From Pratylenchus scribneri (lineage: Eukaryota > Nematoda > Chromadorea > Rhabditida > Pratylenchidae), in NCBI GenBank assembly GCA_030063045.1, contig JAQSEB010000023.1:4278001-4342000 (forward strand): a stretch of 64,000 nt of DNA, read 5' to 3'. Of the stretch, positions 36,201 to 47,400 are shown piece by piece. Position 1 is the stretch's first letter, and each line of letters starts with the position of its first letter. The translations under genes and the position numbers were made by a program. Below the pieces are notes generated by a model. It made no database searches, had not been told where the DNA came from, and was given only the letters and a program-made list of their open reading frames with translations.

Positions 36201-39200
36201 CCCCCCCCCCCCCCTCACATTATTTGCCTAGCAATTCAGTGCGATGGATTGAGGAGTAAAATGGAAAGGGGAACTATTGGGATTGGTGGATGGATGGACG
36301 GGCAAATAGGCGCCGCTGGGGCATAACGAGGTATAGCCAAAATGGATGGTGGATGTGGATGTGGTGAGGATGAGGACCATCATCATTATTTTGGAGGGAA
36401 GTTCAATCAACAACACCCATCCAAAGCATGGGCTCGAATTTCGGTGATGAATGAGAATGATGGTGGCCAAAAGAAGCCGCGCGGCAATGTGGCCCAAAAG
36501 GCCTCCGAAAAGCCGTCAAATTGGTCGGCGGCACTCCACCCATTCCGCCCTTTCTTCAATTTCCCATTTGCCAACCCAAAAGTGATTAATGGCTTTTTGG
36601 GACAATGTTTGCCATCATTCTCCACCACCATTTGGCTTTCCGCCATCCCCCCTCTATGTGTGTCCCCCATTTCCCAATTTCTCGTCCATTTTTGGGATTG
36701 CCGCCTCGAATAAACATTGCAAAATGGGAGGAAGTAATGTGAAAAAGGAGAAGAAAATGGGAATTTGATGGTTTTTGGGTGGGATGAAAGCTGTTTTCGC
36801 CATGAAAGTGGCCGCCTCCCTTTTTTGTACAATTTTTATGATGGATTATGGCCAAGTGCGGATTTGGTTTGAGTTGGCTTTTTGCCCACCTGCTGGTCTC
36901 AATTTCGCTGATCAACGGCGGTGAGCTGGTCAAAGTTGGCGGACTTCGCCCAATTCCATCCTCCAATGCCGCCCGAGATGCATTGGACACTGTAATCGGG
37001 GATTTGGATTTGATGATCATTTATTATTATTATTTTTGTTATGTTCCCTTTTTGGGTCGGTGGGCAAATACCCAAAAGAGAGAGAGATTGGCTGACTTTG
37101 AAAAGGGAGGTCATTCGGGCGAAAAAAGGGGATTTAACGGAAAATGGAGTGGGGAATGAATGAAAATAGTCAGAAAAGCAGATTTGGCGGCGATGATCGG
37201 CTTTTCGATTTTATCGGGCGCCCCATCAACCAAATCACCGTTGCCGTTCTTTCCCCCAAAATTTTCCCAAAATCGGATTGACTTCCCCTTCCATTCCATC
37301 CATTTCCAATGCCCAAAATCGGGTAATCCTCCCATCCCATTTCCCGGCTCGGGTGGTCCTCTCCCACCCGCCTCAATTCCTTTATTCCAAAATGTTCCCA
37401 CAGAATCCCCTCCTTTCATCCATCCAATCGTGTCAATCCCCCCCACCCGTCCATCAATCCAATCCACCCCCCCCCCCGGGGGGCGAACAACACAACGGAC
37501 ATCATTTTGGGTGCTGATTCTCTGCAGTGGCACACAAAAAATGCACGGGGGCATCATTTATCCCTTTGTTGCCGACAGGCAGAGTCGAATTAATATTCGT
37601 CACGGCGTTGGTTGGGTGCCATCGATGGATGGATGGATGAATTCCCTCCAACAATTCATTTTGGCTATTTTATTTTGTTGTCCCCTCGGGTGATCGTTTT
37701 TGGATGGAAAATGAATGGGCTGGGAACTGCGCCATCCTTTTGGCCCCTCATTCATAAAAAAGGATGGACATTTGTGGGTGAATGAATGCGAAATTGGATG
37801 GACTCGGTTGGTTGCCCCCCCCCCCCCCCCCCACATTGGATTGTCCTTTTTGTTGATGTGTTTTCTTCTCCCCAATAACCAATTTTCGCTTTCCGGGTGT
37901 TCCCATTGCCCCCTTCAACATTTTTTCCTTTGTCCCTTTGTGTCCAAAACAGGCTACTGAATGTTGATGTGATGAGAAGGAGGAGAGGGAAGGGGAATTC
38001 GCAAAATGTCGTTGGTTACCGTATTGAAGTGATGGAGAGGGGGGGGGATGCCTTTGTAACTAAAAAATCTGGACCGTGCCGGATTTTAGCATTTGGCACG
38101 ACAAAGCACACACCCAAGAGGATGAGCACCAACCAAAGGCCCAAGGAAAGCAAAAGCAACTGGTGCCTTTGGGGGAGGAGATAAGCTGATTCTTCGCCCT
38201 TTTCCTTCCTTCAATTCTTTTGACTCTCCCTGGGGAACCATATGGGGGGGGGGCTGGTTGGTTGATGCTGTGGAAGGCGGTGGCTTATCGCCCATCGAGA
38301 TCTGCTAAAAGTAAAGACGTAGACGCACACAAATTTGCCCAAAGAACCGTGTTGAATGGAGGAATTGAGGGGGGATTGAGGAAATTGGCAAGGAGAAGGA
38401 AAGGCCGAATTTTGGAGCTGTTCAGGCGGAATGGATGGATTGAGGGGTAGGGGCCTTTTCTGACTGATTGGAAAGATTGGCGTTGCCGATGTAACCGAAA
38501 CTGATTTTCCATTCAAGATTTTCAATGTCGATTTGATCAATAAAACCGGTTGTCTCGAAATTGGCTGTGTGGGCTAATAAAATAAGGTGGGTGGCTGGTT
38601 TTCTCCCCTTCTTTTTTGCTCATAAATTGGCCAATTCGAATTTGTGTGAATTTGCCTCCTTCCATTCTTCGCTTCATTGGCCCATTCTCATTCTTATCAA
38701 CGAATATATTTGCTATCGGCCCATTTTCTTTGTGTACAGTATGCCAATTGTGGAATGAAAAGAATGCGTACAAAATATCATATACCGTACAATGATTGGT
38801 AAAATGCCAAAAATATCCTCCATTTGGGATATGGCGATGAAAGGGGATTTAGGAAGGAGGAAGTAGGAGCATATTTGGGTCCAACTAGTTAATAGACATA
38901 TTTCCCATTTTGCGTCATTTTGGCCAAAAACCTATAAAATATTTTTAACCACTAAATAATGTAAAATCCACCCCAAATTTTCATTCCAATCAATTTTTAT
39001 TCAGGGAATGAAGCCACTTTTGGGCCCCAACTATATTTAAAGCCTATGGTGGATGCTCCCTCGATTCCCAATCCGTAATCACCCTCTTCCATCCCCTCTC
39101 CTTGCCTCCTTCACTGCCTTTCCCGATTCCCGAAAATATTTACGCAATTTGTGGGGATCATTCTGCCTCTACCACCGATTGGACTTTCAAATCAACAGCA

Positions 39201-40950
39201 GCAATGGAAATGGATGGGCGGCCGATTGGCCATAGGGAAGAACGCTGAAATTCAATGCCCCCCTCCATCTACTATTGAATTGAAGGAGTTTTGAGGAGAA
39301 GGAAAGGAAAAGGCCTCTTTCCAACCAGTCAACCGTCTTTTCCCCCAAGGGGGGAAGAGAAGTCGAGTGGGGGGAGTCCAAGTGATGGGATGGATGGAGG
39401 AGGAATTTTGGGATGAGGAAGAAGAAAATGAAGAAGAATAAGAAGGATTCACTCAAATCGGATGAATGAGAGGGACAATTCCCTTCCCTCATTTTCAGCA
39501 ATGATCTACCTACCCCCAGGGAAAGCTAATCTATCCAACCAATTGTTGGCCTATGATGTGAAGGAGGACAAGTGTGTTTTGGGTGATCAAATCCTTTCAA
39601 TCAGCCAATCTCTACTCTTTTTGGTTTTATGCCATCCCCAATTTCCAAATTTTAGCCCCAAAAGCTCACATGAATCCAGCATTTCCAGTTCATCGTCGTC
39701 CGATTCGGTCCCACTGTCGCAAAGCATTGGTCCCCCACCGCCGCCGGTCGTTGCGGAACTCATCAAAATTTGATTTGCCTGTTTTGCTTTTTGTTCCGCC
39801 GCCACCGCTTCCAACTGTGCTCGTCGCGCCCTCTACATTCGCATCAATTTGGGGGTTTTTTATTGGGCATTGTTCGACCCTCCGAACAAAAAAAGGAGGG
39901 AGGGCTCGCCCACAAACCGTATTCGGAGGCGAAGGCGAGCTGGGCGATGTGCCCAGCGGCAGCATTGTGCCACCAATTCCACCACCACCAATGTTTCCTC
40001 CTCCTTTCTCCTTTTCGGCCTTTTCATTCAATCTGGCACTCCGGCGGGTGCCGGATGCGCCAATTTCCCTGCCCGTTGGCGGTGGCGACATTTGGCCCGG
40101 AGGGGAAATGGCGCCACCTCCATTGCCATCTTGCAATGTTTGTCGCTTGAATTTACTGACCAATCTGCCAAGCATTTCACTGAAAATTAAAAGGGGAAAA
40201 TGTGAAATACCCTCAGGCAAAATAGAAGAATATTCACCGTTGATTATCTGTTGATGTGGCCGTGGTTGTTGTTGTTGATGATGAACCCGTATTCTCCGTT
40301 AATTTCTTCTTCGTCGTTGTCGTTTCGGCTCACCGTGTCAGTGTGCTTTTTCGAATTCCACTGTTTTTAATGAGCAATTCGGTGCTTGCAAAGAAGGCCG
40401 ATGGCTCACTGGGAATATAATAATGAAGGCGAAAATATTCTGCGACTGCCTCTTTTCTGTGACGTTTTGGGAGTAGCGAAGGCGAATAGTATTGAAGAAG
40501 GGGAATGAATGAAGATGAGGAAGTATAATGCGGATTGTGGACTGTGCTCTGGAAAAAGGAGAATTGCTGTTGATGATGAGCGGTTGGATGAAAGGGGGGG
40601 GGGAAGGTGGTTGCGGGTTGGTTATTGGGGGGAGGATTGGGTTGGTCGGGTGGTTGAAGCACACACCGATGAGGAGGAGACGATGGGCGCAAGTGAGTGG
40701 AAAATGAATGAATGAAGAAGATGAAGACGATGTATGAGGCGCGGAGGTTAGTTATAAGGAGGAGAAATTGAAGAGAATTGGTGAATTTGTTGTGAATGCG
40801 CAGAAAAAATGTTTTTAGGTTGGCGAAAATTTGTGGATTATTAGATGAAGGCATTTTTGAAACATTTTGGGTAAAAATAGCGCCAAAAGTGGGAAAATGC
40901 GCATTTGGCAATTGTAAATTAGCCACTCTAGGCCATAGGGCAAAGACCAT
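27251..40950 (-). CDS. Long-intron gene for a disordered Ser/Gly/Arg-rich protein of unknown function
   Basis: Nine exons on the minus strand (40950-40334, 40179-39918, 39832-39670, 36989-36890, 30792-30619, 29366-28873, 27930-27763, 27681-27404, 27352-27251) join with matching phases (2,0,1,2,2,1,1,0) to about 785 residues ending in a Gly/Asn-rich tail. Recognisable stretches are a basic segment (REMLGRLVSKFKRQ), an acidic one (ESDDDELEMLD), a Ser/Pro block (GRSPPTLTSSPP) and Arg-rich patches (RRVLRRTRR, RRGGRRK). I see no enzyme domain, so a scaffold or regulatory protein is only inferred. The first exon is uncertain: the open frame reaches ATG 40950, another Met is at 40854, and an acceptor-like cacag at 40457 could start a shorter exon. 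Introns of 2.7 and 6.1 kb separate the 36.9-kb exon from its neighbours. Two genes instead of one is possible, though the phases fit a single gene. Confidence 0.68.
28082..28711. mobile_element. 630-bp fold-back element with 8-bp target-site duplication
   Basis: Long inverted arms start at GGCAATCGTTCGGAATTG (28082) and end at the complementary sequence at 28711. They are flanked by identical CAAAACAC copies at 28074-28081 and 28712-28719, so an 8-bp target duplication is seen directly. The arms carry a G6 run on the left and a C16 run on the right at equivalent places (GGTCC...TATGC), plus an inverted pair of the shared motif (28297-28317 and 28465-28485). It sits in the 28872-27931 intron of the long minus-strand gene. 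An 8-bp duplication suggests hAT-type mobilisation. Confidence 0.85.
29552..29571 (+). repeat. Poly-C run (20 nt)
   Basis: Homopolymer in a large intron of the minus-strand gene. It is one of many long G/C runs in the window, several of which could form G-quadruplex or triplex structures. Confidence 0.95.
31021..31042 (+). repeat. Poly-C run (22 nt), the longest in the window
   Basis: Homopolymer in the 6.1-kb intron, followed by further C-rich and CCATCC-repeat sequence up to about 31250. Confidence 0.95.
31648..32059. mobile_element. Fold-back element with nested 26-bp terminal repeats
   Basis: Inverted arms begin GTCAATTCCACAATAG at 31648 and end in the complement at 32059. The right end carries two tandem copies of a 26-bp unit (TTGACCCTATTGTGGAATTGAC within it), and the left end carries two less perfect copies. 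Further in, the arms share AAACCGGTTTTAGACC-type sequence and an inverted pair of the shared motif (31779-31799 and 31918-31938). There is no coding capacity and I found no clear target-site duplication. It lies in the 6.1-kb intron. Confidence 0.75.
34250..34700. other. GC-rich low-complexity island inside the 6.1-kb intron
   Basis: This stretch is much more G/C-rich than the flanks and open in several frames on both strands (up to 212 codons on minus, 34086-34724). All the translations are Ser/Pro/Gly/Arg-rich without motifs, so it looks like stop-poor intronic sequence, not an exon. Confidence 0.45.
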
Positions 40951-42097
40951 CCCATCCTCCCCAGGGCGCTCTTTATGGACTCGTCGGTGGCCTTTCTCTC
41001 TGGATTGACTAAAGAGGCCTGGAAGACGGCGAAGAACTACTCCGCCTTTTCATCCTTCTTGGCCAACCGACCGACCGACAACTGCCCCTTTTGGATGTGA
41101 CTGTTGGGGTGGAAGATTGAAAGAAGGGCAAATGGAGCAGCGCATCAATTATGCGCCAGCCGCAAATTAATTTTGTGCCCCCTCCACCCTTTACTGCTGC
41201 CGAGCAAGGAATTTTCCAATGTGTTATTGCCGACTCCGAGATGGCTGGAGTGAAAAAGAGTTGCTTTGGACAGGCCCTTCTCGAAATGGGGGATGGACTT
41301 TATGGAATATGTGGGAAGGGTGCCCGGTTGTGGATGGTTGGCTTATATCGGGAAGGATGAAAATGGAGGGGTTGGAAATGGGGAGGAGTTTTTCGGAGAA
41401 AAACGAGAAGTGGGAAAGGAAGAAGGGGGAGGGCGGGCCAGCACTATTGGGACGACGGGAGTGGCAGGGGATCTTGGCTTGGTGGATGGTGGGACTGTTG
41501 GCCTTGTCCGAATGAAGAAGGTAGTGGAAGGGGAGTGGATTGGCCAGGGGCTTGGATGGTCTTCTCCACTTTCGCCCTGTTTGTTGTTTGCCATCCATCG
41601 GGTTTGCTGTTGCCCACCGGCGCACGCCCCTCTGGGTGGTCTCCTGGCCGAATTGGAAATGAGCCTGGTCCCTAAATTGGAATAAACAGGCCAAGGAGGA
41701 TGAGGGGAACTAAAAAAGTGGGTGGGGGAATTGATGAAGCAGCCAACCAAGCTTTAGGGCAGGAGCCTCTTCGCGCTTATTAAGTGCTGTCAAGGTTGGA
41801 GGTTGGTGCAAGGGGAGGAGTAGAAAAATGGATGGAAGGGAAAGGCCGCACTTAATGAGCAGGCTCAGCGGGAGGAATAAAGGAGGAAAAGGGGAAGCAG
41901 CAGCCAATTTTGGTTGGTCTTGCTTCTGACAATGGGCTGGCAAGGAAATGGGAAGAATGATGGTTAGTTTTGGTGGTGGTTACTTGGAATTGGAAACTTG
42001 GACGAGAAAAATGCTGTTTTGATGATGCCTGAATGCGTGGAATTATGATGTAAATATTTTTGCTTCAGGGAAAATCAGTCAATTTTGCCCTTATAGG

Positions 42098-42707
42098 CAG
42101 GGATCCGATCAAAAAATTTTCAAAATAAGACAAATTACATCAAAAAATAAGATTTTATGGTCAAAAATAAGATTTTTACAAAAATGCTTAAAATCGATTT
42201 TTTATGTAAAATTTAGTTTAAATATCATATTTTTCATCTCCCATAATGTATTTTGGCTTAATTTTTTACTCCTTAAAGGAAAAATTTTAACCAAAAATGG
42301 CACTGCAAGGAGAAAATTCAAGCCAAAAGTGGCTGCGCAGCGAAAAATTCAAGCCAAAAATGGCACTGCAAGGAGAAAATTCAAGCCAAAAATGGCACTG
42401 CAAGGAGAAAATTCAAGCCAAAAATGGCACTGCAAGGAGAAAATTCAAGCCAAAAATGGCACTGCAAGGAGAAAATTCAGGCCAAAAATGGCCGCGCAGC
42501 GAAAAATTCAAGCCAAAAATGGCCGCGCAGCGAAAAATTTCGACATTTTTAAGGAAAAAAATGAAATTTTATGAAAAATCAAACAAAATAAGACAATTCA
42601 CCAAAAATAAGGACAATTCTTACAAATAAGGACATTTTAATTTTGTAAGATTTGACCTCTCAAAATAAGGACAAATCTTATATAAATAAGGACGGATCGG
42701 ATCCCTG
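42098..42707. mobile_element. 610-bp non-autonomous hAT-like element with 8-bp TSD
   Basis: Termini CAGGGATCCGATC (42098) and its near-exact complement GATCGGATCCCTG (ending 42707) are flanked by identical CTTATAGG copies at 42090-42097 and 42708-42715. CAGGG ends plus an 8-bp duplication are typical of hAT transposons. No transposase is encoded. Subterminal AAATAAG(GA)CAATT-type repeats surround a central tandem array (about 42298-42540). Confidence 0.88.
42298..42540 (+). repeat. Internal 31/32-bp tandem repeat of the hAT-like element
   Basis: About eight copies of two variants alternate in blocks: GGCACTGCAAGGAGAAAATT plus CAAGCCAAAAAT, and GGCCGCGCAGCGAAAAATT plus CAAGCCAAAAAT. The array creates a spurious repetitive open frame (42297-42629). 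Clustered subterminal or internal repeats are transposase-binding sites in some hAT elements, so a binding array is possible. Confidence 0.9.
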
Positions 42708-44422
42708 CTTATAGGTATAAAAATAAATTCCATTTGGCCAAAGTCCAATTCCCAATTTGTGGATTGAATTCCCCCAAATCCAACCATTCTCGAATATATG
42801 GATGGCACACAAATATTCATTCCAAAGTTGAATAAGGCAAAAATGTTGACGGCCCCAACAGCAACACACCATCAACAGAATATGGGAGGTGGAAAATGGA
42901 TGGACGACGACTTGCTGGGACGGGCTAAAGGGGGAAATGGGCCCTGTTCGTGGCTGCGACGCGCATTTTTATAGGGACAGCATCAGCCCCCGGAGGAAAG
43001 GAGGAAGAGGGCGGCCGGCTCAGCAGCAGCAACAGTGGTTGGTGTTGGTGGTGTGGCCCATTCGCTCTGCTCGGCTGCGTCCGCCCAATTCATCGTACTC
43101 TTTTCGCTTTCACTGGCTTCTCAAGCCAATGTGCTTTTTCTGCACCATTTTCCCTGGTTTCCACCCAAATGATGATGTCTCTTCTCAAATAGCACACAAT
43201 GGATGCAACGCCCGCCCCTTTATGGAGGGTAGATGGTCGAAAAAGGGGGCGGCCCTTTGCCTCGGCTGGCAGCAAACAGAAAAGGGGCAAAAGAGGAGGA
43301 CAGTGCAGCTGTCACTCGTCCGACCCAACGGCAAGGCAATGGGGGGCCAACCCTCACGGACGGCCTTTGGCCTCCGGTCGCTCGCCAATGGCCTAGAGGC
43401 AATTGGCATGGCCAGGCTTCCTATTCCCTCCTAAACCCTTTCATTCTCCTCTATGGAGCCAACCAAAGGAGGAGGAAGGAAGGAGGCTTCTACGGCTTTT
43501 TGGACGGTTGGAGGAGCACATCGGCGGCTGATAAGCAACGCGCCATCACAGCGACAGCGCCACAAAGTCTGCTTGTGCTCCTCGGGGCGAAGGAGGAGAA
43601 GAACAAATGGGAATGAAGGAGGGGGAAGGGGTTTCCATGAATGAGAAGAAGAAGAGGAGGAGGATGAATGAATACCCATCCAAAAGCAGATGACAAAAAT
43701 TTGGAAAAAAAACAATTTTATCAGTAAAAATGGGCAAAAAGGGACAATTTTGCTACTGTTGGCCTCATCCTCTCGACCAATTCCCCTCATTTGCCTTTTG
43801 GGTTCATCACTTTACAACACAAATATACACATATTATGTTTTTTGAGGGGCAATTGACAGATTGGCGCTACCATCTCTTGGGGAGGGGGAAGGAGGACCA
43901 AGAAACCGGAGGAAGAATAGAAGGGAAGATGATGATGAAGAAGTCGGAGGATGAGGAGAAGTTTTTTGCGCATTAGTGTCGATATGAATAGGGATGGATG
44001 GAACGGGAGAAGGGGAATTGGTTGGGGTGGGGCACACAAGGAAATTGGCGAATGAAAAAAACGACGAAGAATGAAGGGGACGAGATGGGCCGATAAGGAG
44101 GAGGACGTGAAGGGAAGAAGGCGAAAGGGCGGAAAGAAAACGGCGAAAATTGGGAAAGGTGGGGGAATTGGGGGGGGGGGCTGGCTGATTGAGGGGAGGG
44201 GGCACAGCCGATACGAAGGTGAAGAAGTCCTCCACAACCACTGTATATTCAATTCAAGTCCTTGTGACCACCTTACTTAGCCCAAAATGGATCGCCCCAA
44301 AGGGGGGTCAGGGACAGCTCACAAAACCAATCAAGCTCCGAATATTTTTTTTGCATTTTTAAACATTTTTTTGTAGTAATTCCTAATGAAAAGGGTTTTA
44401 TTTTCGTGCAACGAGGAAATAA

Positions 44423-44488
44423 TTTTTCTAGGGCCATTTTTGGGTGCCAACTTTTTTCTAGGGCCAATTTTGGGTGCCAACTTTTGTT
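44423..44488 (+). repeat. Short tandem duplication (about 32 bp x 2)
   Basis: CTAGGGCCATTTTTGGGTGC followed by CAACTTTTTT is repeated once with one or two changes. It is non-coding and lies in the gene-poor region. Confidence 0.7.
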
Positions 44489-47400
44489 TTGGCACCTCAA
44501 AAAGCCGCCCCTAATTGGCCGGCAGTGGCCAACAAAATTATGGCCCAAAATACCGTCTGGGCTGCAGCCACCAGAATTCCTGGCACAGTTAATGAGCCAA
44601 AATACCACCACCAATGGAGAGAAGGATAAATTGGATTCCGAGCCCTTGAATGGAATGTGCCAAGTCCCAAATTATTGTGAAGAATTCCTTCTTCTCCTTT
44701 TTGGCATCCCATCAGCCAGGAGTAAGGAGGGAGGGAGGGGCCACTCTTATTTGGCTTGCGTGTTTGGCAGCCCCCAATGGGCATCCTGGCCATGTTGTCC
44801 TCGGCTGAATGCGTAATGAGGCAGCAGCTCTCTATAAGCGCAAAGATGCCAAAATGGAAGGAGGACAGGAGGGAATTGGCACAAAAATGTGAGAGCGAAT
44901 GGACGGCACTAAATATTGGAAGGGGGATATTGGCCAAAAGAAATGTGGGATTGCCAAAATTGATGCAAAAATACGCGCGCGAAAAATTAATAAGCAATGC
45001 CCAAAAGGGCACATTTTACGGATGAATTGATAAAAACATTGTCCATACCCCACACAGACTAATCAACAAACTTTAAGTGTTTTTTGGGTCGAAGATGGAA
45101 GTTTGGCACGCAAATTGGTTTTTCTTCATCATTTGCTCATATTCTCCCCCTTTTCCTCTTAACATCTCCCCTAGGGCGCAAAAACTTCCGGCCGGTCTCC
45201 TCTTCTTGAATGAGTGGGGGACATCCTAAAAGTGTTAAAGGAGAATGCACATTTTCCCCTCAAGGGTAATTAGAGCATTCATTCATTGATGGGCGTCCAT
45301 TTGGCTGATCGAATTTCCCGTCCTTCCACCTCTTTAAGAGAAGATGAAGAAATGAAGGTGATGGGAAGGAGAAAAAGAAGAAGTGGAATTGGCTGCGGCT
45401 GTTTGGGCAGCAATTGGAAAGAAGGCCGAATTGGGGGAATTAAAAAGGCGATTGGCGGCGCGAATTGGTTGGGCCGAGCGGAGGCCACAGCGGGGGCCCA
45501 AGCTCAGGGGACTCTCTAATCGGCTAATTGGTGGTGGAATTGTTTGTGGCCCCAGCCCCAAACAACGGTGGGCCGGAGATCAACGCGAAGAGTCAATTTA
45601 TATTAGGAAAAGGGAAAATGGGGAGGGGAAAAGGCTTAAAGGAGAAGATTGGGCCAACAGATTTTGTGTGAGCCGAATGTGGACGAAGGAATTTTTAATG
45701 TGAAAAAGGAGGAGGATTTGGGGCAGTTCTACTCCTCGCCATTTTCATTGATGCCATCATTTTCAGCACCAATTCCTTCTTATTTACTCTTCTTCCCCCT
45801 ATAGTCGCGCGCCCTAAATCGCCCCATTTTCCCTCTTTAACACAGTATCCGATCTCTTGGAAAATGGAAGCCAAAATGAATTGCCATTTAAGAAAAGGGG
45901 CAAATTTTTCATTTGAGTAAAGTAGGCTCACTCAATTGGCTTTGGAGGCAATTGATGTGAGAGAGCCAATTCGCTGGCCAATCTGGTTTTGATCAGTTTC
46001 TTTCCCTTCTCCTCCCCCATCCTTGCCTCATTTCCCTTTCGCCCCTCCCTTCCATTTTGCCCTTTAGTTCGACACTTTTTCCCTTTTTGCTTTGCCGCCA
46101 GCCGTCAATTCCAAAACAAATGAGGTGCTTTCCTTTTCCTACCAGCCGCCACTTCCCCCATTTCGCTGTTTTGCAACAAAATAGACCAAAGGGCCATTCC
46201 CCCTCCCAATCCGATCAGTGAAATGGGCAATTGTAGGGGAAAACAACAAACCAAAACAAGGCCACAATTTGCGATGGACGAGATGAATGAGAATGCCCAT
46301 TTCCTTCCAAATCCCCTTTCCCCACCTATACCAGTATCCCTTTCTGACGCTCGTAAAATTTGCTCACAGGGCAATGAAAGAAGGGAGGAAAAGGTGGAAG
46401 GGAAGTGTTCGAATAGAAATGAGATGAAAGGGATTGGAGGCCTTGGCTATTTTATTTGTTCAAGAATGAAAAGAAAAAGTTTTGGAATGAGAAGAAAGAA
46501 ATTGCACACAACACTTTTGGCGGATTTTGTGCCCCATAGAAGAAATTTTACGGCAATGGATATGGCGGCAATTGCCAAAAAGGGAAAGAGGAGTGTACAA
46601 GGAATGAAAGGAAGGGAAAAAGTGCTCCTTTTTAAGCAAAAAGGGGATTTCCTTTTAAGCGGGCGACCATAGAAGGAGCAAAAGGAAAAGAAGGGATGTT
46701 GCCAACCGGCACCCTCCCTCCATCCAACCACAGCCCAACACTCACTCCGAGGGGATTACGCGTTCAACTATGTCCGGTCCCTAGTATTATGTTATAAATG
46801 GGGAATGTGGGCTCTTCTCTAGGCCATAATGCCATCCTCCCTTTCCCTTCTCTCATTTGCCAATGCTTCCTAAGAATGAAAGCAGCAGCATCATTTTTTT
46901 GCCAATTCGACCGAAAATTATGGCCTCTGAATGATGATGCCAATTGGCGCCATTATAAGTCGAGAATTAGAGATTTTCTCGAAAATATTCGAAAGAATTT
47001 GAGTTGAGAGAGAAGAAATTGTTGGATCATTTCCAATTTTGGAAGCAGAAGAGAAAGCCCTGAGGCTAATTTGGCTAATTTCCTTTGATATATCCTAAGG
47101 CAAAATTCATATTTAAGAAGACCACCCGGCTGGAGATTGCGCGTGGAACCCTACAAAAAAATCAGCACAACCAACCAAAACCAACCATCGCCAGCAAAGT
47201 ACTCCTTCGCAGCACATGCCCAGTTTGGAATTGCGCACGACTGCTAAAATGCAGCGCAGCTGTCAGCAATGGGCGACGTGTACCCATTGGCGACCAAGAC
47301 GCGACAGCAGCAAACACCATGGAGGCGAAAGGGGTTGTTGGTCTGTGTTGGGGGAGTGGTTGGTGATGAGGAAAAGGAGAAAATGGGGAGAATCGAATCG

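Noticed and set aside
36848..37159. Plus-strand open frame with a signal-peptide-like start
   Set aside because: It is antisense to the phase-matched minus-strand exon 36989-36890 and loses coding character after about 60 codons.
42297..42629. Repetitive 110-codon open frame starting with ATGGCACTGC
   Set aside because: It is the internal tandem array of a transposon with flanking TSDs; no splice sites, and the repeat variants change frame (31 versus 32 bp).
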